Counted from the stretch's first letter, positions 1 to 9,124 are shown. The stretch: 39,969 nucleotides of DNA from Phycisphaerales bacterium (GCA_013140575.1 JABFSN010000046.1:1-39969), one strand, 5' to 3'. The notes: generated by a model not told the origin, from the letters alone. Numbers and translations: made by a program.

Positions 1-1
1 G

Positions 2-3000
2 TGCAGCTGCGTGGCGGCGCTGGCGGCGGCCGCGGGGTGGGCGGGTTGTGATTCGATCAGCCAGCCGGAATTTGTGACCGGGGCCAGCGTGACGGACAAC
101 GTCGCGCCCAATCTGACGATCATCAATCCGGACGCGAACCTGTCGATCAGCCAGGGGGCGAACCTGGTGATCGAGTGGATCGATACGGATCGGGACGACA
201 ACGCGCGGATCGCGTTCCGATTGACGAGTGTGGAGGACCCGTCGGTTTCGTTTCCGCTGGTGGACACCATCGAGGAGAACGGGGGCACGGACCAGTTCAC
301 GGTGAACACGCAATTGCTGCCGCTGGGGATGTACAACCTGCGGGGGACTATCGATGACGGGGTGAACCGGGCGGTGTCGGCGGTGGCGACGAACCGGCAG
401 GCGGGTCTGGGCGAGGTGGTGATCCGGATCGTGCCATCGGGCGGCACATCGATTTCGAATTTGCCGCCGCAGGTGTTCGTGCGCGATCCGGCGTTCAACC
501 TTTCGGTATCGCAGGACGACGTCATCACGGTGCGGGTGCAGCCGACGTCCCGTGATCCCAATTTAGACCCGCAACGCGGGCCGATCATCGACGACGCCTA
601 CGACATCGACAGCACGGCGCGGTTGTTCATCGCGCTGGACCTGGACCACGACCCGCTGAACGACAACGTGATCGCGCCGACGGCGGACGAGTTGATCGTG
701 CTGGTGGGCGGGACGGCGGGCGAGGAGATCGTGCTGGGGGATCCGGCGGCGCGGACGTTTTCGATTGCGGTGGATATCAGCCGGGTGCCGATCCGGGAGG
801 ACGGGTCGCCGTATCGCATCCGGGCGACGATTTCGGACGGTCAGAATCCGCCGGTGCATACCTATGCGGCGGGGACGATCAACGTGGTGCGGGCGGCGGC
901 GTCGCTGACGACGGATTTGCGGTTGATGGGCAAGACGCTGAGCGGGGCGACGTTCCGGGGGTTCAATCCGGGAGCGCGCCTGTCCACGCGGATGTTGAAC
1001 ATCCGTGATTTCGATCTGGACGGGGTGGACGATTTCGCGCTGGTGGCGCGTTTCGGGAACCCGCGGAATTTCGGGAACATCGGCGAGGCGTACGTGATTT
1101 ACGGTTTGCCGGGTCAGCGGTTCGGCGGGGAGATCAACGTGAACAGCACGTCGACTTCGGTGCCGGGGTTCATCGTCGAGGCGCCGCCGCCGCGGCAGGA
1201 GTTCCGATGCGGCGGGTTCATCAACGTGCAGACTCCGCGGACGGAAGGCATCACGGACGTTAGCTTCATTCCCGATTTGGACGGTGACAATCGGCCGGAG
1301 ATCATGGTGGGCTGCGCGCACGTGGACGGGGTGGCGACGATGCGGGACGACGACCCGGGGGATAACGCGCCGTCCGGCGACGAGACGGTGGCGGTGGATA
1401 TTTCGTTGCGGCAGGGCACGTCGGAATTGACGGAGGAGGCTGAGCCGGACGACATTCAGATTGATTTCGCGTATTTCCAGATGGAAGACCTGGTGATCGA
1501 CGAGGCCGAACCGAACACGAATTTTCGATCGGCGGACTTGAGCTGGATGAACGCGGGCGCGGGGACGCGGCGCTGGTCGATGGTGAAGTTTCGGAACGTC
1601 CTGCAGCAGTTCCCGGATCAGGATACTCCGGATCGGGTGCAGGAGCTGAGCGGGGATATGACGTTTCGGGTGCTGGATCCGGGCGGTCGCGCGACGGTTC
1701 ACGAGTTGTTCCGCGATTTCAACGAGGCGGGAGATACGTTTAATTCGTTCGGGGCGCCGGTGCCGATCATCGACTACGACGAGGACGAACTGGGCACGAT
1801 CAACGCGGACGATTCGGGGGCGGTGTCGCGGGTGGACATCGCACAGTTGTTGCAGCGTCTGCTGTTCGGCGGGCTGGGGGCGTCGAACAACGAGATTCGG
1901 CTGATCTTCGTGCCGGGCGACCCGGCCAACGACGAGGAGGCGATGAACCCGGCGTCGGTGGCGTCGAAGGAATTCGGGCTGGACGAGCGCGACCGCCCGA
2001 CGATCGAGATTTCGTACGAGCGGGAGCTGCTGGGGTCGGCGTTGGGATGTTATCCGGACCGTTTTCCGAATAATTTTTCCGACCGGATGAATCTGGACAA
2101 CGGATGCAACGAACGGAAATTCGAAGCGCTGGGATTCGTGACGGTGATTTCGAGCACGAATCGCGACGCGGCCGTTCGGGTGGATCCCGAACGACTGGAC
2201 GAGCCGTTGCCCGACCGGCTGGAGAACACGGTGGTGTCGCTGGAAGTGGTGGGGATGCGGCCGGCGGACAGCTTGGAATTCGAGATCGCGGCGTTCGCGA
2301 CGGCGATCGGACGGGAAGCGGGGCGTACGGGCGGGTGGCGGGCGACGCCGGGGCAGTACGATTTTTTTGACGACAAACGCCAGGGGCAGCCGCCGCTGCA
2401 GGGGTTGTTCGGGCAGAACGTGTCGTGGATGCCGGACATCAACCTGGATGGATTCGCGGAGATCGTGATTTCGTCGCCGCGGAACGAGCGCGATTACCTA
2501 GATTCGCTGGCGATTCCCGGATCGACGCACGAGGCCGGGCGGATCCACTACGGCAGCATCACGGTGATCCCGGGCGGGGACCACGACGTGGACACGCTGC
2601 GTGACAAATCGGGGGCGACGACGGGGACGAGTTCGATTCCGTTTCTGGGAGACACCAACGATACGACGGGATGCGAGACGGGGCAATGTCCGACGATGTC
2701 GCGCTGCGATAGATTCGGAGTGATCGGGACGTGGGAGATTTTCGCGGAAGGTCCGGACGATCTGCTGGGCGGGGCGAGTTCGCCGGGCGATTTTAATCTC
2801 GACGCCGTGCCCGATATGATCTGCGGGGCGCCGCGGAACGACCGGTCGGTGGACCTTGCGGATACGGGGGCGATGTACGTGATCTACGGACGATCGCCGG
2901 TGGGGAGCGTGTTTTTAAACCTGGCCGATGATCCGGACCGGCGGGCGCCGATGCTGCGTGTGCGCGGGGAGCGACCGGGCGATCAGATCGGGTGGCGGCA

Positions 3001-3835
3001 GGTGACGGTGAGCGACGTGAACGGGGACGGGATCGATGACGTGCTGTTCTCGTCGCCGAGCGCGGATTTCATCGTGCCGCGGCCGGAATGTTCAAACCCT
3101 GATTTCGAGGGGGCGCTGAGCTTGGGCTTTTTCAATGCGTGTCGTGACATGGACGAGGTGTTCATGGACGACACCTGCAAGAATTTTGACTACAACAACG
3201 ACCGGGTGGTGAATGACGACGATCGCGACGTGTTTGACTGCCTGGTGGCGGGGGGCACGGACTGTTGCCCGGTGGACAACGGGTATGCGGGGGTGATCTT
3301 CGGGGGGACGAACCGCCGAGGCGACCGGGTGATCAGTCAGTTGGGGACGGAGGAATTCGGCGGCGTGGCGTTTTACGGATCGAACGCGGGCGACCGGGCG
3401 GGTTACGACGTCAGTTCGGCGGGCGATTTCGACAAGGACGGTTTCGGGGACATCCTGATTTCGGCGCCGGGCGAAACGCGCACGGATGTCAACGGGCGCC
3501 TCCGCATGGGGGTGACCTATCTGGTGTTCGGCGGGCCGCATCTGGAGACGCAGGAAGTTCCCATCGAATTGTCGGAAGTCGGCGATCGCGTGCAGGGGAT
3601 GATCTTCCTGAGCCCCTATCCGGCGGGCGCGCCGGATGAGGCGCCGACCGATTTCGTCGGGTTTCTGGGGGACATCAATGATGATGGTTTCGGGGACATC
3701 GCCATCGGCGTGAGCATGGCCGATCTGATCGACCCCGATTTTCCGCAGGGCGGCGGGTCGTCGAACGAAACCGGGCGGCTGCCGAACCAGGGTGACGCGT
3801 ACCTGGTGTACGGGAACAACATCGGGCAGCGGTGA
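2..3835 (+). CDS. FG-GAP repeat lipoprotein, 5' partial
   Basis: Large exported surface or periplasmic protein; the frame is open to the window edge, so the N-terminus may be missing (a GTG at 11 would give 1274 aa). The visible start is an Ala-rich hydrophobic stretch followed by WAGC, a plausible but imperfect lipobox with Trp at -3. Residues about 33-295 hold two related Ig/cadherin-like units, each opening with a DPxxNLSxSQ-type motif. After that come seven FG-GAP/calcium-loop repeats (DxDxDGxxD type), near residues 329, 420, 806, 925, 999, 1136 and 1218. This fits one seven-bladed integrin-like propeller. Blades 2 and 3 are separated by about 380 residues, part of which resembles a DNRLRE beta-sandwich. 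Blade 5 contains a Cys-rich insert with a dockerin-like Asp/Asn calcium loop near residue 1060. Function is unknown; adhesion or binding is inferred from the fold. No sorting tail is seen at the C-terminus. Confidence 0.8.
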   Translation, partial: CSCVAALAAAAGWAGCDSISQPEFVTGASVTDNVAPNLTIINPDANLSISQGANLVIEWIDTDRDDNARIAFRLTSVEDPSVSFPLVDTIEENGGTDQFTVNTQLLPLGMYNLRGTIDDGVNRAVSAVATNRQAGLGEVVIRIVPSGGTSISNLPPQVFVRDPAFNLSVSQDDVITVRVQPTSRDPNLDPQRGPIIDDAYDIDSTARLFIALDLDHDPLNDNVIAPTADELIVLVGGTAGEEIVLGDPAARTFSIAVDISRVPIREDGSPYRIRATISDGQNPPVHTYAAGTINVVRAAASLTTDLRLMGKTLSGATFRGFNPGARLSTRMLNIRDFDLDGVDDFALVARFGNPRNFGNIGEAYVIYGLPGQRFGGEINVNSTSTSVPGFIVEAPPPRQEFRCGGFINVQTPRTEGITDVSFIPDLDGDNRPEIMVGCAHVDGVATMRDDDPGDNAPSGDETVAVDISLRQGTSELTEEAEPDDIQIDFAYFQMEDLVIDEAEPNTNFRSADLSWMNAGAGTRRWSMVKFRNVLQQFPDQDTPDRVQELSGDMTFRVLDPGGRATVHELFRDFNEAGDTFNSFGAPVPIIDYDEDELGTINADDSGAVSRVDIAQLLQRLLFGGLGASNNEIRLIFVPGDPANDEEAMNPASVASKEFGLDERDRPTIEISYERELLGSALGCYPDRFPNNFSDRMNLDNGCNERKFEALGFVTVISSTNRDAAVRVDPERLDEPLPDRLENTVVSLEVVGMRPADSLEFEIAAFATAIGREAGRTGGWRATPGQYDFFDDKRQGQPPLQGLFGQNVSWMPDINLDGFAEIVISSPRNERDYLDSLAIPGSTHEAGRIHYGSITVIPGGDHDVDTLRDKSGATTGTSSIPFLGDTNDTTGCETGQCPTMSRCDRFGVIGTWEIFAEGPDDLLGGASSPGDFNLDAVPDMICGAPRNDRSVDLADTGAMYVIYGRSPVGSVFLNLADDPDRRAPMLRVRGERPGDQIGWRQVTVSDVNGDGIDDVLFSSPSADFIVPRPECSNPDFEGALSLGFFNACRDMDEVFMDDTCKNFDYNNDRVVNDDDRDVFDCLVAGGTDCCPVDNGYAGVIFGGTNRRGDRVISQLGTEEFGGVAFYGSNAGDRAGYDVSSAGDFDKDGFGDILISAPGETRTDVNGRLRMGVTYLVFGGPHLETQEVPIELSEVGDRVQGMIFLSPYPAGAPDEAPTDFVGFLGDINDDGFGDIAIGVSMADLIDPDFPQGGGSSNETGRLPNQGDAYLVYGNNIGQR

Positions 3836-3855
3836 CGGGGACCGACACGGTCCGT

Positions 3856-4034
3856 CCGCCCTCCGGGCGGAAGAGGTTTGCGGCATCGACCAGGGACTGA
3901 AGTCCCTGGCTACGGTCGTGCGCCCTACGGGCGAAGAGATGGCGGGTGGAACCCGCCCTACGGTGGGAAGAGGCGGGTGAAACCCACCCTACGGCCCGGG
4001 CGAGGGGATGGCGGGTGAAACCCGTCCTACGGTC
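3856..4034. repeat. Intergenic cluster of hairpin repeats, copy A
   Basis: This fills most of the gap between the lipoprotein gene and the TatD-like gene. It contains a run of perfect or near-perfect inverted repeats: CCGCCC-tcc-GGGCGG at 3856-3870, CCAGGGACT-ga-AGTCCCTGG at 3890-3909, CGCCC-tac-GGGCG at 3921-3933, and GGCGGGT-gga-ACCCGCC at 3941-3957. The last type is then repeated twice in imperfect form near 3972-3988 and 4010-4026. The same order of hairpins recurs at 5368-5697, so this is a repeat family rather than chance. It may act as a bidirectional terminator or be a non-autonomous mobile repeat; no transposase is visible. Confidence 0.85.
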
Positions 4035-4132
4035 GGGTCCGACGGTCAATCGGGTGACGCTCGCACGGCGGTCCGCTGAACAGCTACGTACAATCGAGAT
4101 CGCGGGAAGACGCCCCGGCGCGTGACGGCATC

Positions 4133-4957
4133 ATGGATTACATTGACCCGCACATTCACATGGTGTCCCGGGTCACGGATGACTACGAGCGTCTGGCGCG
4201 ATCGGGCTGCGTGGCCGTCTCGGAACCGGCGTTTTGGGCGGGTTTTGACCGTGGATCGGCCGCGGCGTTCGCCGACTACTTCCGTCAACTGACCGAATAT
4301 GAACCCCGGCGGGCGGCGCAGTTCGGCGTGCAGCATTTCTGCTGGCTGTGCATCAACGCCAAGGAGGCGGAAAACGTTGCGCTGTCCCGCGAAGTGATCG
4401 CGCTGATACCGCAGTTTCTGGATCGTCCCAATGTGCTGGGGATCGGCGAGATCGGGCTGAACAAGAATACGCGGAACGAAGTGACCATTTTCACGGAACA
4501 GGCGGCACTCGCCGCCGACGCCGGCGAACTGGTTCTGGTACACACGCCGCATCTGGAAGACAAGTACCTGGGCACGCGGATGATCCTCGATGTGCTGTCG
4601 AGGAACACGGCGATGCCGCCGGAGCGGGTGCTCATCGATCACGTCGAGGAACACACCATTCGCCCGGCGCTGGAGGCCGGTCACTGGTGCGCGATGACGT
4701 TGTACCCGGTGACGAAGTGCACGCCGGCCCGGGCCGCGGACATGATCGAGGTACACGGCGTCGAGCGGGTCATGGTCAATTCCGCGGGGGACTGGGGGGT
4801 CAGCGACCCGACGGCCGTGCCCAAGTTCGTGGCCGAGATGCGGCGGCGCGGGCACGATGAAGAGACCATCCGCACGGTGGTGTATGACAATCCGGTGCGC
4901 TTTTTCGCGCAGTGCGGGCGCTTCCGATTCACGCCGCGCGGCGTTCAGCCCGGGTAG
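4133..4957 (+). CDS. TatD-related metal-dependent hydrolase (EboB-like)
   Basis: A 274-aa amidohydrolase/TatD-superfamily protein, predicted cytoplasmic with no signal peptide. Metal-ligand motifs occur in the expected order: DPHIH near residue 5, GEIG near 105, VHTPH near 139, LIDHVEEH near 166 and SAGDWGVSD near 218. The spacing and the opening DPHIHMVSRxTDDY match the TatD-like hydrolase found in ebo-type clusters (EboB family) better than the TatD nucleases. No UbiA-like or sugar isomerase neighbours of an ebo cluster are present. The substrate is unknown. ATG at 4133 was chosen because the HxH motif follows within a few residues; no strong ribosome binding site precedes it. It is flanked on both sides by hairpin repeats, so it is probably monocistronic. 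Confidence 0.8.
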   Translation: MDYIDPHIHMVSRVTDDYERLARSGCVAVSEPAFWAGFDRGSAAAFADYFRQLTEYEPRRAAQFGVQHFCWLCINAKEAENVALSREVIALIPQFLDRPNVLGIGEIGLNKNTRNEVTIFTEQAALAADAGELVLVHTPHLEDKYLGTRMILDVLSRNTAMPPERVLIDHVEEHTIRPALEAGHWCAMTLYPVTKCTPARAADMIEVHGVERVMVNSAGDWGVSDPTAVPKFVAEMRRRGHDEETIRTVVYDNPVRFFAQCGRFRFTPRGVQPG

Positions 4958-5016
4958 CGGTGCGAAGTTGCACGTGCGTTTCCGGTCGTGGGCGGCGTGC
5001 GAATCGACCCACCGGC

Positions 5017-5241
5017 TCACCCACACCGAACCGTGGTCGTCGTCGCCGTGTTTCCGGGGCATGGGCTCGGAATGGTTTCGCCGTTTTCCAATCGGTCGGC
5101 CAGGACGCGAAGGGCCAGCGCTTCCGCGCCGGCGATGGCCTGGTCCCGTGAAACTCCATAAACCAGGACGCCGGGGAACTCGGGAACCTCGGCGATCCAG
5201 CGCCCGTCGTCCTCCTGCTCGACTTCAAGGGTCAGCTTCAT
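5017..5241 (-). CDS. Solitary HicB-like protein
   Basis: A 74-aa protein whose first 55 residues match the HicB antitoxin fold: an MKLTLEVEQEDDGRWIAEVP strand pair, then PGVLVYGVSRDQA and a helix ending in ADRLENGE. Family members either neutralise the HicA RNase or exist alone. No HicA-like (dsRBD-type) reading frame was found directly downstream or upstream. The C-terminus (PSPCPG followed by four Thr) does not resemble the usual short hydrophobic tail, so the end may have drifted by frameshift. It lies convergent to the TatD-like gene with a 59-bp gap. It could be a remnant or an orphan regulator. Confidence 0.7.
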   Translation of the reverse strand: MKLTLEVEQEDDGRWIAEVPEFPGVLVYGVSRDQAIAGAEALALRVLADRLENGETIPSPCPGNTATTTTVRCG

Positions 5242-5373
5242 ATCGATGCATCCTACCCGCGCGAGCCCCTACCACCAACGCCCCCGGTAACAGGTCAGCC
5301 AATGGCAGTGCCGCGATAATCAAGACACCGGTAATGCCGATGTGTAGAGCGGCTCGTACGCGTCGTTCGCCCT
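5242..5373. other. Intergenic, no gene seen
   Basis: Sequence between the HicB-like gene and the tandem repeat. No convincing reading frame is visible. A short hairpin, CGCCC-tcc-GGGCG at 5368-5380, marks the entry into the repeat region and matches the first hairpin of copy A. Confidence 0.5.
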
Positions 5374-5535
5374 CCGGGCGAGAACGAAGAAGAAGAGATA
5401 ATAGAGGGTGCGGTCACCAGGGACTGAAGTCCCTGGCTACAATCGTGCGCCCTGCGGGCGAAGAGCTGGCGGGTGAAACCCGCCCTACGATCAGGTCTGT
5501 CGGGCGATCTGGTGACCGCGGCATTGCAGATGGCT
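5374..5535. repeat. 162-bp tandem repeat, unit 1 (multi-hairpin element)
   Basis: First of two adjacent 162-bp units. Inside it, an outer inverted repeat GCGGTCACCAG (5410-5420) / CTGGTGACCGC (5509-5519) encloses three hairpins: CCAGGGACT-ga-AGTCCCTGG at 5417-5436, CGCCC-tgc-GGGCG at 5448-5460, and GGCGGGT-gaa-ACCCGCC at 5468-5484. The outer stem shares its CCAG with hairpin 1, so the two are partly alternative. The whole can fold as a multi-branched structure on either strand. The three inner hairpins are those of copy A near 3890-3957. Confidence 0.9.
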
Positions 5536-5697
5536 CCGGGCGAGAACGAAGAAGAAGAGATAATAGAGGGTGCGGTCACCAGGGACTGAAGTCCCTGGCT
5601 TCAATCGTGCGCCCTGCGGGCGAAGAGATGGCGGGTGAAACCCGCCCTACGATCAGGTCTGTCGGGCGATCTGGTGACCGCGGCATTGCAGATGGCT
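5536..5697. repeat. 162-bp tandem repeat, unit 2
   Basis: Direct repeat of 5374-5535 at an offset of exactly 162 bp. By eye only two substitutions separate the units: ctggctac versus ctggcttc after hairpin 1, and gagctggc versus gagatggc before hairpin 3. Neither affects a stem. The low divergence implies a recent duplication. The unit has the same outer inverted repeat and three inner hairpins. Confidence 0.9.
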
Positions 5698-5900
5698 GAA
5701 CAGTTACGCGCCCCCGACGACGGAACTCGATTGGGGCCTTTATTGAGCAAAAACCCGGACGACAAGACTGGAGACCGGCGTGGCGCGACGGGAGGGTCTC
5801 AGGACGAAAAAGCAAGAGCGCCGTGTGACCGGGGCATTGGGTGTAGTGGCGACGCCCTTGGTCAACCGGACGCGGTTCGGGCGATGGCACGGTCGTCGAA
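5698..5900. other. Intergenic downstream of trpE, nothing recognised
   Basis: About 200 bp between the tandem repeat and the end of trpE. No convincing gene or clear rho-independent terminator was found for the trp operon. The hairpin repeats just beyond may serve that role. Confidence 0.4.
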
Positions 5901-7334
5901 CTACATGCGGGAGCGGGCGTCGGCGCGGGCGTATTGGACGGCGCGCATCAGGGCGCGGGCTTTGTTGAAGGTTTCGGCGTATTCCCTTTCGGGGATGGAA
6001 TCGGCGACGATGCCGGCGCCGGCCTGGATGCAGCCGCGGCGACCGTCGAGGACCATGGTGCGGATGGCGATGCACAGGTCCATGTCGCCGAGGAAGCTGA
6101 TGTAGCCGATGGCGCCGGCGTAGATGCCGCGGGCGACGGGCTCCAGTTCGGCGATGATTTCCATGGCCCGGATTTTGGGGGCGCCGGAAACGGTTCCGGC
6201 CGGAAACGTGGCGGCGAGCAGATCGAACGCATCACGATCGGTGCGGAGCATGCCCTCGACGTTGGATACGAGGTGCATCACGCGGGAATAGCGTTCGATT
6301 TGGAGCATGTCCGTCACGGCGATGGAGCCGGGGCGGCACACGCGGCCGATGTCGTTGCGGGCGAGATCGACGAGCATGATGTGCTCGGCGCGTTCCTTGT
6401 GGTCGGCGCGTAGTTCGTCGGCCAGGGCGCGATCGAGTTCGGGCGTGGCGCCGCGGGGGCGGGTGCCGGCAAGCGGGCGGGTGGTGACGCGGCGGCCGTT
6501 CAGCTTGACGAGCATTTCGGGTGATGAACCCAGGACGTTCAGGCCGTCGAGATTCAGGTAGTACATGTAGGGCGACGGGTTGGTGACGCGCAGGGCGCGG
6601 TACAAATCGAGGGGCGGGACGGGCAGGTCGAAATGAAAGCGCTGGGACAGGACGACCTGGAAGACGTCGCCGGCGAGGATGTAGTCCTTGGCGCGGGCGA
6701 CGGCGCGGATGAATTCGGATTCGGTCATGTTGGATTGGAAGGGGACGTCGGCGGCGGGCGGCTCGTCGACGGGACCGCGCGGATCGTCATTGCCGGGTTC
6801 GCAATCGGCGAGTGCGCGGACGATTTCGGCGATGCGATCGTGCGGGCGGTCGCAGCCGTACAGCAGGATGTGAACGACTTCGTGGGGGTGGTCGATGACC
6901 AGTATTTCGCCGGGGAACATGAAATAGACGTCGGGGTGATTCAGGTCGTCGGGCTTGTCTCGCGGAACGGATTCGAAACAGCGGACGACGTCGTAGCCGA
7001 AATAGCCGACGGCGCCGCCGGGAAACGTGGCGATGGGCGGTGCGTCGTTGTAGACGGCGAGCATGTCGCGGAGCGCGGCGATCGGGTCGCCGGTGGAGCG
7101 TTGCGTCATGGCGCCGACATCGATGGTGATCGAATCGCGTTTACTCTTCAGAACGGCGAACGGGCGGGCGCCGAGAAATGAATAACGGCCGGCGGCGCCG
7201 TGGGCTTCCAGCGATTCATACAGGAACGCGTGGGGTTCGTTGGGATACAGCCGTTGGAAGACGGTCAACGGGACGGCCCGCGTCAGGACGCGGCGGTGCA
7301 CGGGGGGCAGGCCGCGTGGAACGCGTTCGATCAT
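5901..7334 (-). CDS. trpE: Anthranilate synthase component I
   Basis: Converts chorismate to anthranilate, using ammonia from a TrpG partner, in the first committed step of tryptophan synthesis. The 477-aa product has the chorismate-binding signatures: LAGTRPRG, DELRADHKERAEHIMLVDLARND, the YSRVMHLVSNVEG segment, FPAGTVSGAPK and GIYAGAIGY, and it ends with QAGAGIVADS and EREYAETFNKA. An N-terminal YESLEAHG segment corresponds to the region that binds feedback tryptophan. The ATG at 7334 overlaps the aroF stop as ATGA, which fixes the start; the frame stays open further upstream only by chance. It is the last gene of the trp operon. No trpG is fused to it or adjacent, so the glutaminase subunit must be elsewhere. 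Confidence 0.95.
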   Translation of the reverse strand: MIERVPRGLPPVHRRVLTRAVPLTVFQRLYPNEPHAFLYESLEAHGAAGRYSFLGARPFAVLKSKRDSITIDVGAMTQRSTGDPIAALRDMLAVYNDAPPIATFPGGAVGYFGYDVVRCFESVPRDKPDDLNHPDVYFMFPGEILVIDHPHEVVHILLYGCDRPHDRIAEIVRALADCEPGNDDPRGPVDEPPAADVPFQSNMTESEFIRAVARAKDYILAGDVFQVVLSQRFHFDLPVPPLDLYRALRVTNPSPYMYYLNLDGLNVLGSSPEMLVKLNGRRVTTRPLAGTRPRGATPELDRALADELRADHKERAEHIMLVDLARNDIGRVCRPGSIAVTDMLQIERYSRVMHLVSNVEGMLRTDRDAFDLLAATFPAGTVSGAPKIRAMEIIAELEPVARGIYAGAIGYISFLGDMDLCIAIRTMVLDGRRGCIQAGAGIVADSIPEREYAETFNKARALMRAVQYARADARSRM

Positions 7335-8356
7335 GTCGCGACCTTTTCTCCGCGGCGGACGGCGTGGGCGATGGTGCGGAGGTCGTCCATCAGCTCCGCG
7401 AACATGGGCGGGGTGAGCGCTTGCGGGCCGTCGGACAGGGCGCAGGCGGGGTTGGGGTGGACCTCGACGATGACGCCGTCGGCGCCGGCGGCGATGGCGG
7501 CGCGGGCCATGGGGATGACCAGGTCGCGCCGTCCGACGGCGTGGCTGGGATCGACGATAATGGGCAGGTGGGACATTTTCTTGATCTGCGGCACGATGCT
7601 GATGTCCAGCGTGTAGCGCGAGTAGTCGCTGAACGCGCGGATGCCTCGCTCGCACAGGACTACCTGGCGGTTGCCCTCGGCCATGATGTACTCGGCCGCG
7701 AGCAGAAACTCCTCGAGCGTGGCGGACATGCCGCGTTTTAGTAGAACGGGTTTGGGCGATCGTCCGGCGCGGCGGAGCAATGAATAGTTCTGCATGTTGC
7801 GGGCGCCGATCTGGATGACGTCGACGCTGGCCTCGACGAGGTCGAAACTTTCCACGTCCATAACCTCGGACACGACGGGCAGGTTGGTCTCGCGGCGGGC
7901 GCGTTCCAGGATTTTCAGGCCCGGCGGGCCCAAACCCTGAAACGAATAGGGCGACGATCGCGGCTTGTAGGCGCCGCCGCGGAGCATGTCCGCGCCCAGT
8001 TCCTTGACGATGCGGGCGGTGTCGATGGTCTGGTCGGCCGATTCGACCGAACAGGGACCGGCGATGACGGTGATGCCCTCGCCGCCGATCTCGACGCCGT
8101 TGACGCGGACGACGGTGTCTTCCGGCTGCATTTCGCGGCTGGTCAGTTTGTAGGGCTTGGTGACGCGGATGATGTCCACGACACCGGGCAGCATGGCCAG
8201 GCGTTGGGGGTCGACGGGGGTCAAATTGCCGGTGATGCCGATGGCGACGCGTGTCTGTCCGGGAATGGGGTGGGGCATCAGACCCATTTCGGAGACGGCG
8301 CGGCACACCCGGGCGACGTCGGCTTCAGACGCGTCCTTTTTCATGACCACGAGCAT
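7331..8356 (-). CDS. aroF: 3-deoxy-7-phosphoheptulonate (DAHP) synthase
   Basis: Condenses phosphoenolpyruvate and erythrose 4-phosphate, the entry step of the shikimate pathway. The 341-aa protein is of the type I-beta class: an N-terminal ferredoxin-like domain of about 70 residues (regulatory in Thermotoga-type enzymes) precedes the barrel. Barrel motifs are AGPCSVES, KPRSSPYSFQG, IGARNMQN, LLKRGM, DPSHAVGR and VEVHPNP...SDGPQ. The start at 8356 (MLVVMKK) overlaps the end of trpA by 32 bp; an internal ATG at 8344 is a less likely alternative. Its place between trpA and trpE puts the shikimate entry enzyme under the tryptophan leader. Confidence 0.93.
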   Translation of the reverse strand: MLVVMKKDASEADVARVCRAVSEMGLMPHPIPGQTRVAIGITGNLTPVDPQRLAMLPGVVDIIRVTKPYKLTSREMQPEDTVVRVNGVEIGGEGITVIAGPCSVESADQTIDTARIVKELGADMLRGGAYKPRSSPYSFQGLGPPGLKILERARRETNLPVVSEVMDVESFDLVEASVDVIQIGARNMQNYSLLRRAGRSPKPVLLKRGMSATLEEFLLAAEYIMAEGNRQVVLCERGIRAFSDYSRYTLDISIVPQIKKMSHLPIIVDPSHAVGRRDLVIPMARAAIAAGADGVIVEVHPNPACALSDGPQALTPPMFAELMDDLRTIAHAVRRGEKVAT

Positions 8357-9124
8357 GGTTCACACTCCGCGTCGCCTGTTTCAGCGACGATACCAGTTCA
8401 TCGAGCGGTTCGTGATCGCGAACGGCCTCAATGAAACGGCTGCCGACGACGACGGCGTCGGCGTGGCCGTGCAGTTGACGAATCTGTTCCGGCCGCGAGA
8501 TGCCGAAACCGACGGCGACGGGCACGGGCGACGACGCGCGGAGGGCGTCGAGCGCGGCGGTCAGTCCGTCGGGCAGGCGGTCGCGGCCGCCGGTGGTGCC
8601 GGTGACGCTGACATAGTAAACGAAAGCGGTCGATTTATCCGCAATGCGGCGGATGCGGTCGGGCGTGGAGGTGGGCGCGACCAGGTGAATGATGTGGATG
8701 TCGGACGCGCGGGCGGCGTCGATCCAGCCGTCGGCTTCGGTGATGGGCAGGTCGGGGACGATCAGGCCGACGATTCCGACGTCGCGCATGCGGTGGAATA
8801 GCCGGTCGCGATCCCATGCCAATAGCGGGTTCAGGTAGGACATGGCCACGACGGGGCGGTCGAATCGGGCGGCGCGGAGCGCGTCGAGGAGGTCGGACAA
8901 ACGGAATCCGTGGTCCAATGCGTTTTTGGAGGCGAATTGAATGGTCGGGCCGTCGGCGATGGGGTCGCTGAACGGGATGCCGATTTCGAGAATGTCGGCG
9001 CCGTTTTCGGCGAGACGGCGCATGTTGTCGATGGATGCGTCCAATGTGGGAAAACCGGCGGTCATGTAGGCGATCAGCGCGGCTTCATCGCAGGGGCGCA
9101 GCGTTTGAAACACGGATTCGAGCG

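Noticed and set aside
563-1702. Antisense open frame opposite the FG-GAP gene
   Set aside because: Arg/His-rich shadow of a GC-rich coding strand, with no motif.
4958-5016. Possible hicA partner next to the HicB-like gene
   Set aside because: The neighbouring frames on both strands show no HicA signature; one frame begins with MPRK by chance only.
5374-5697. CRISPR array
   Set aside because: The repeat is a direct duplication of a 162-bp unit without short regularly spaced repeats and unique spacers, and no cas gene is present.
7335-8306. In-frame N-terminal extension of trpE giving an 801-residue protein
   Set aside because: It lies inside aroF in another frame, is Arg/Pro-rich and low complexity, and the ATG at 7334 gives a normal TrpE start with an ATGA overlap.
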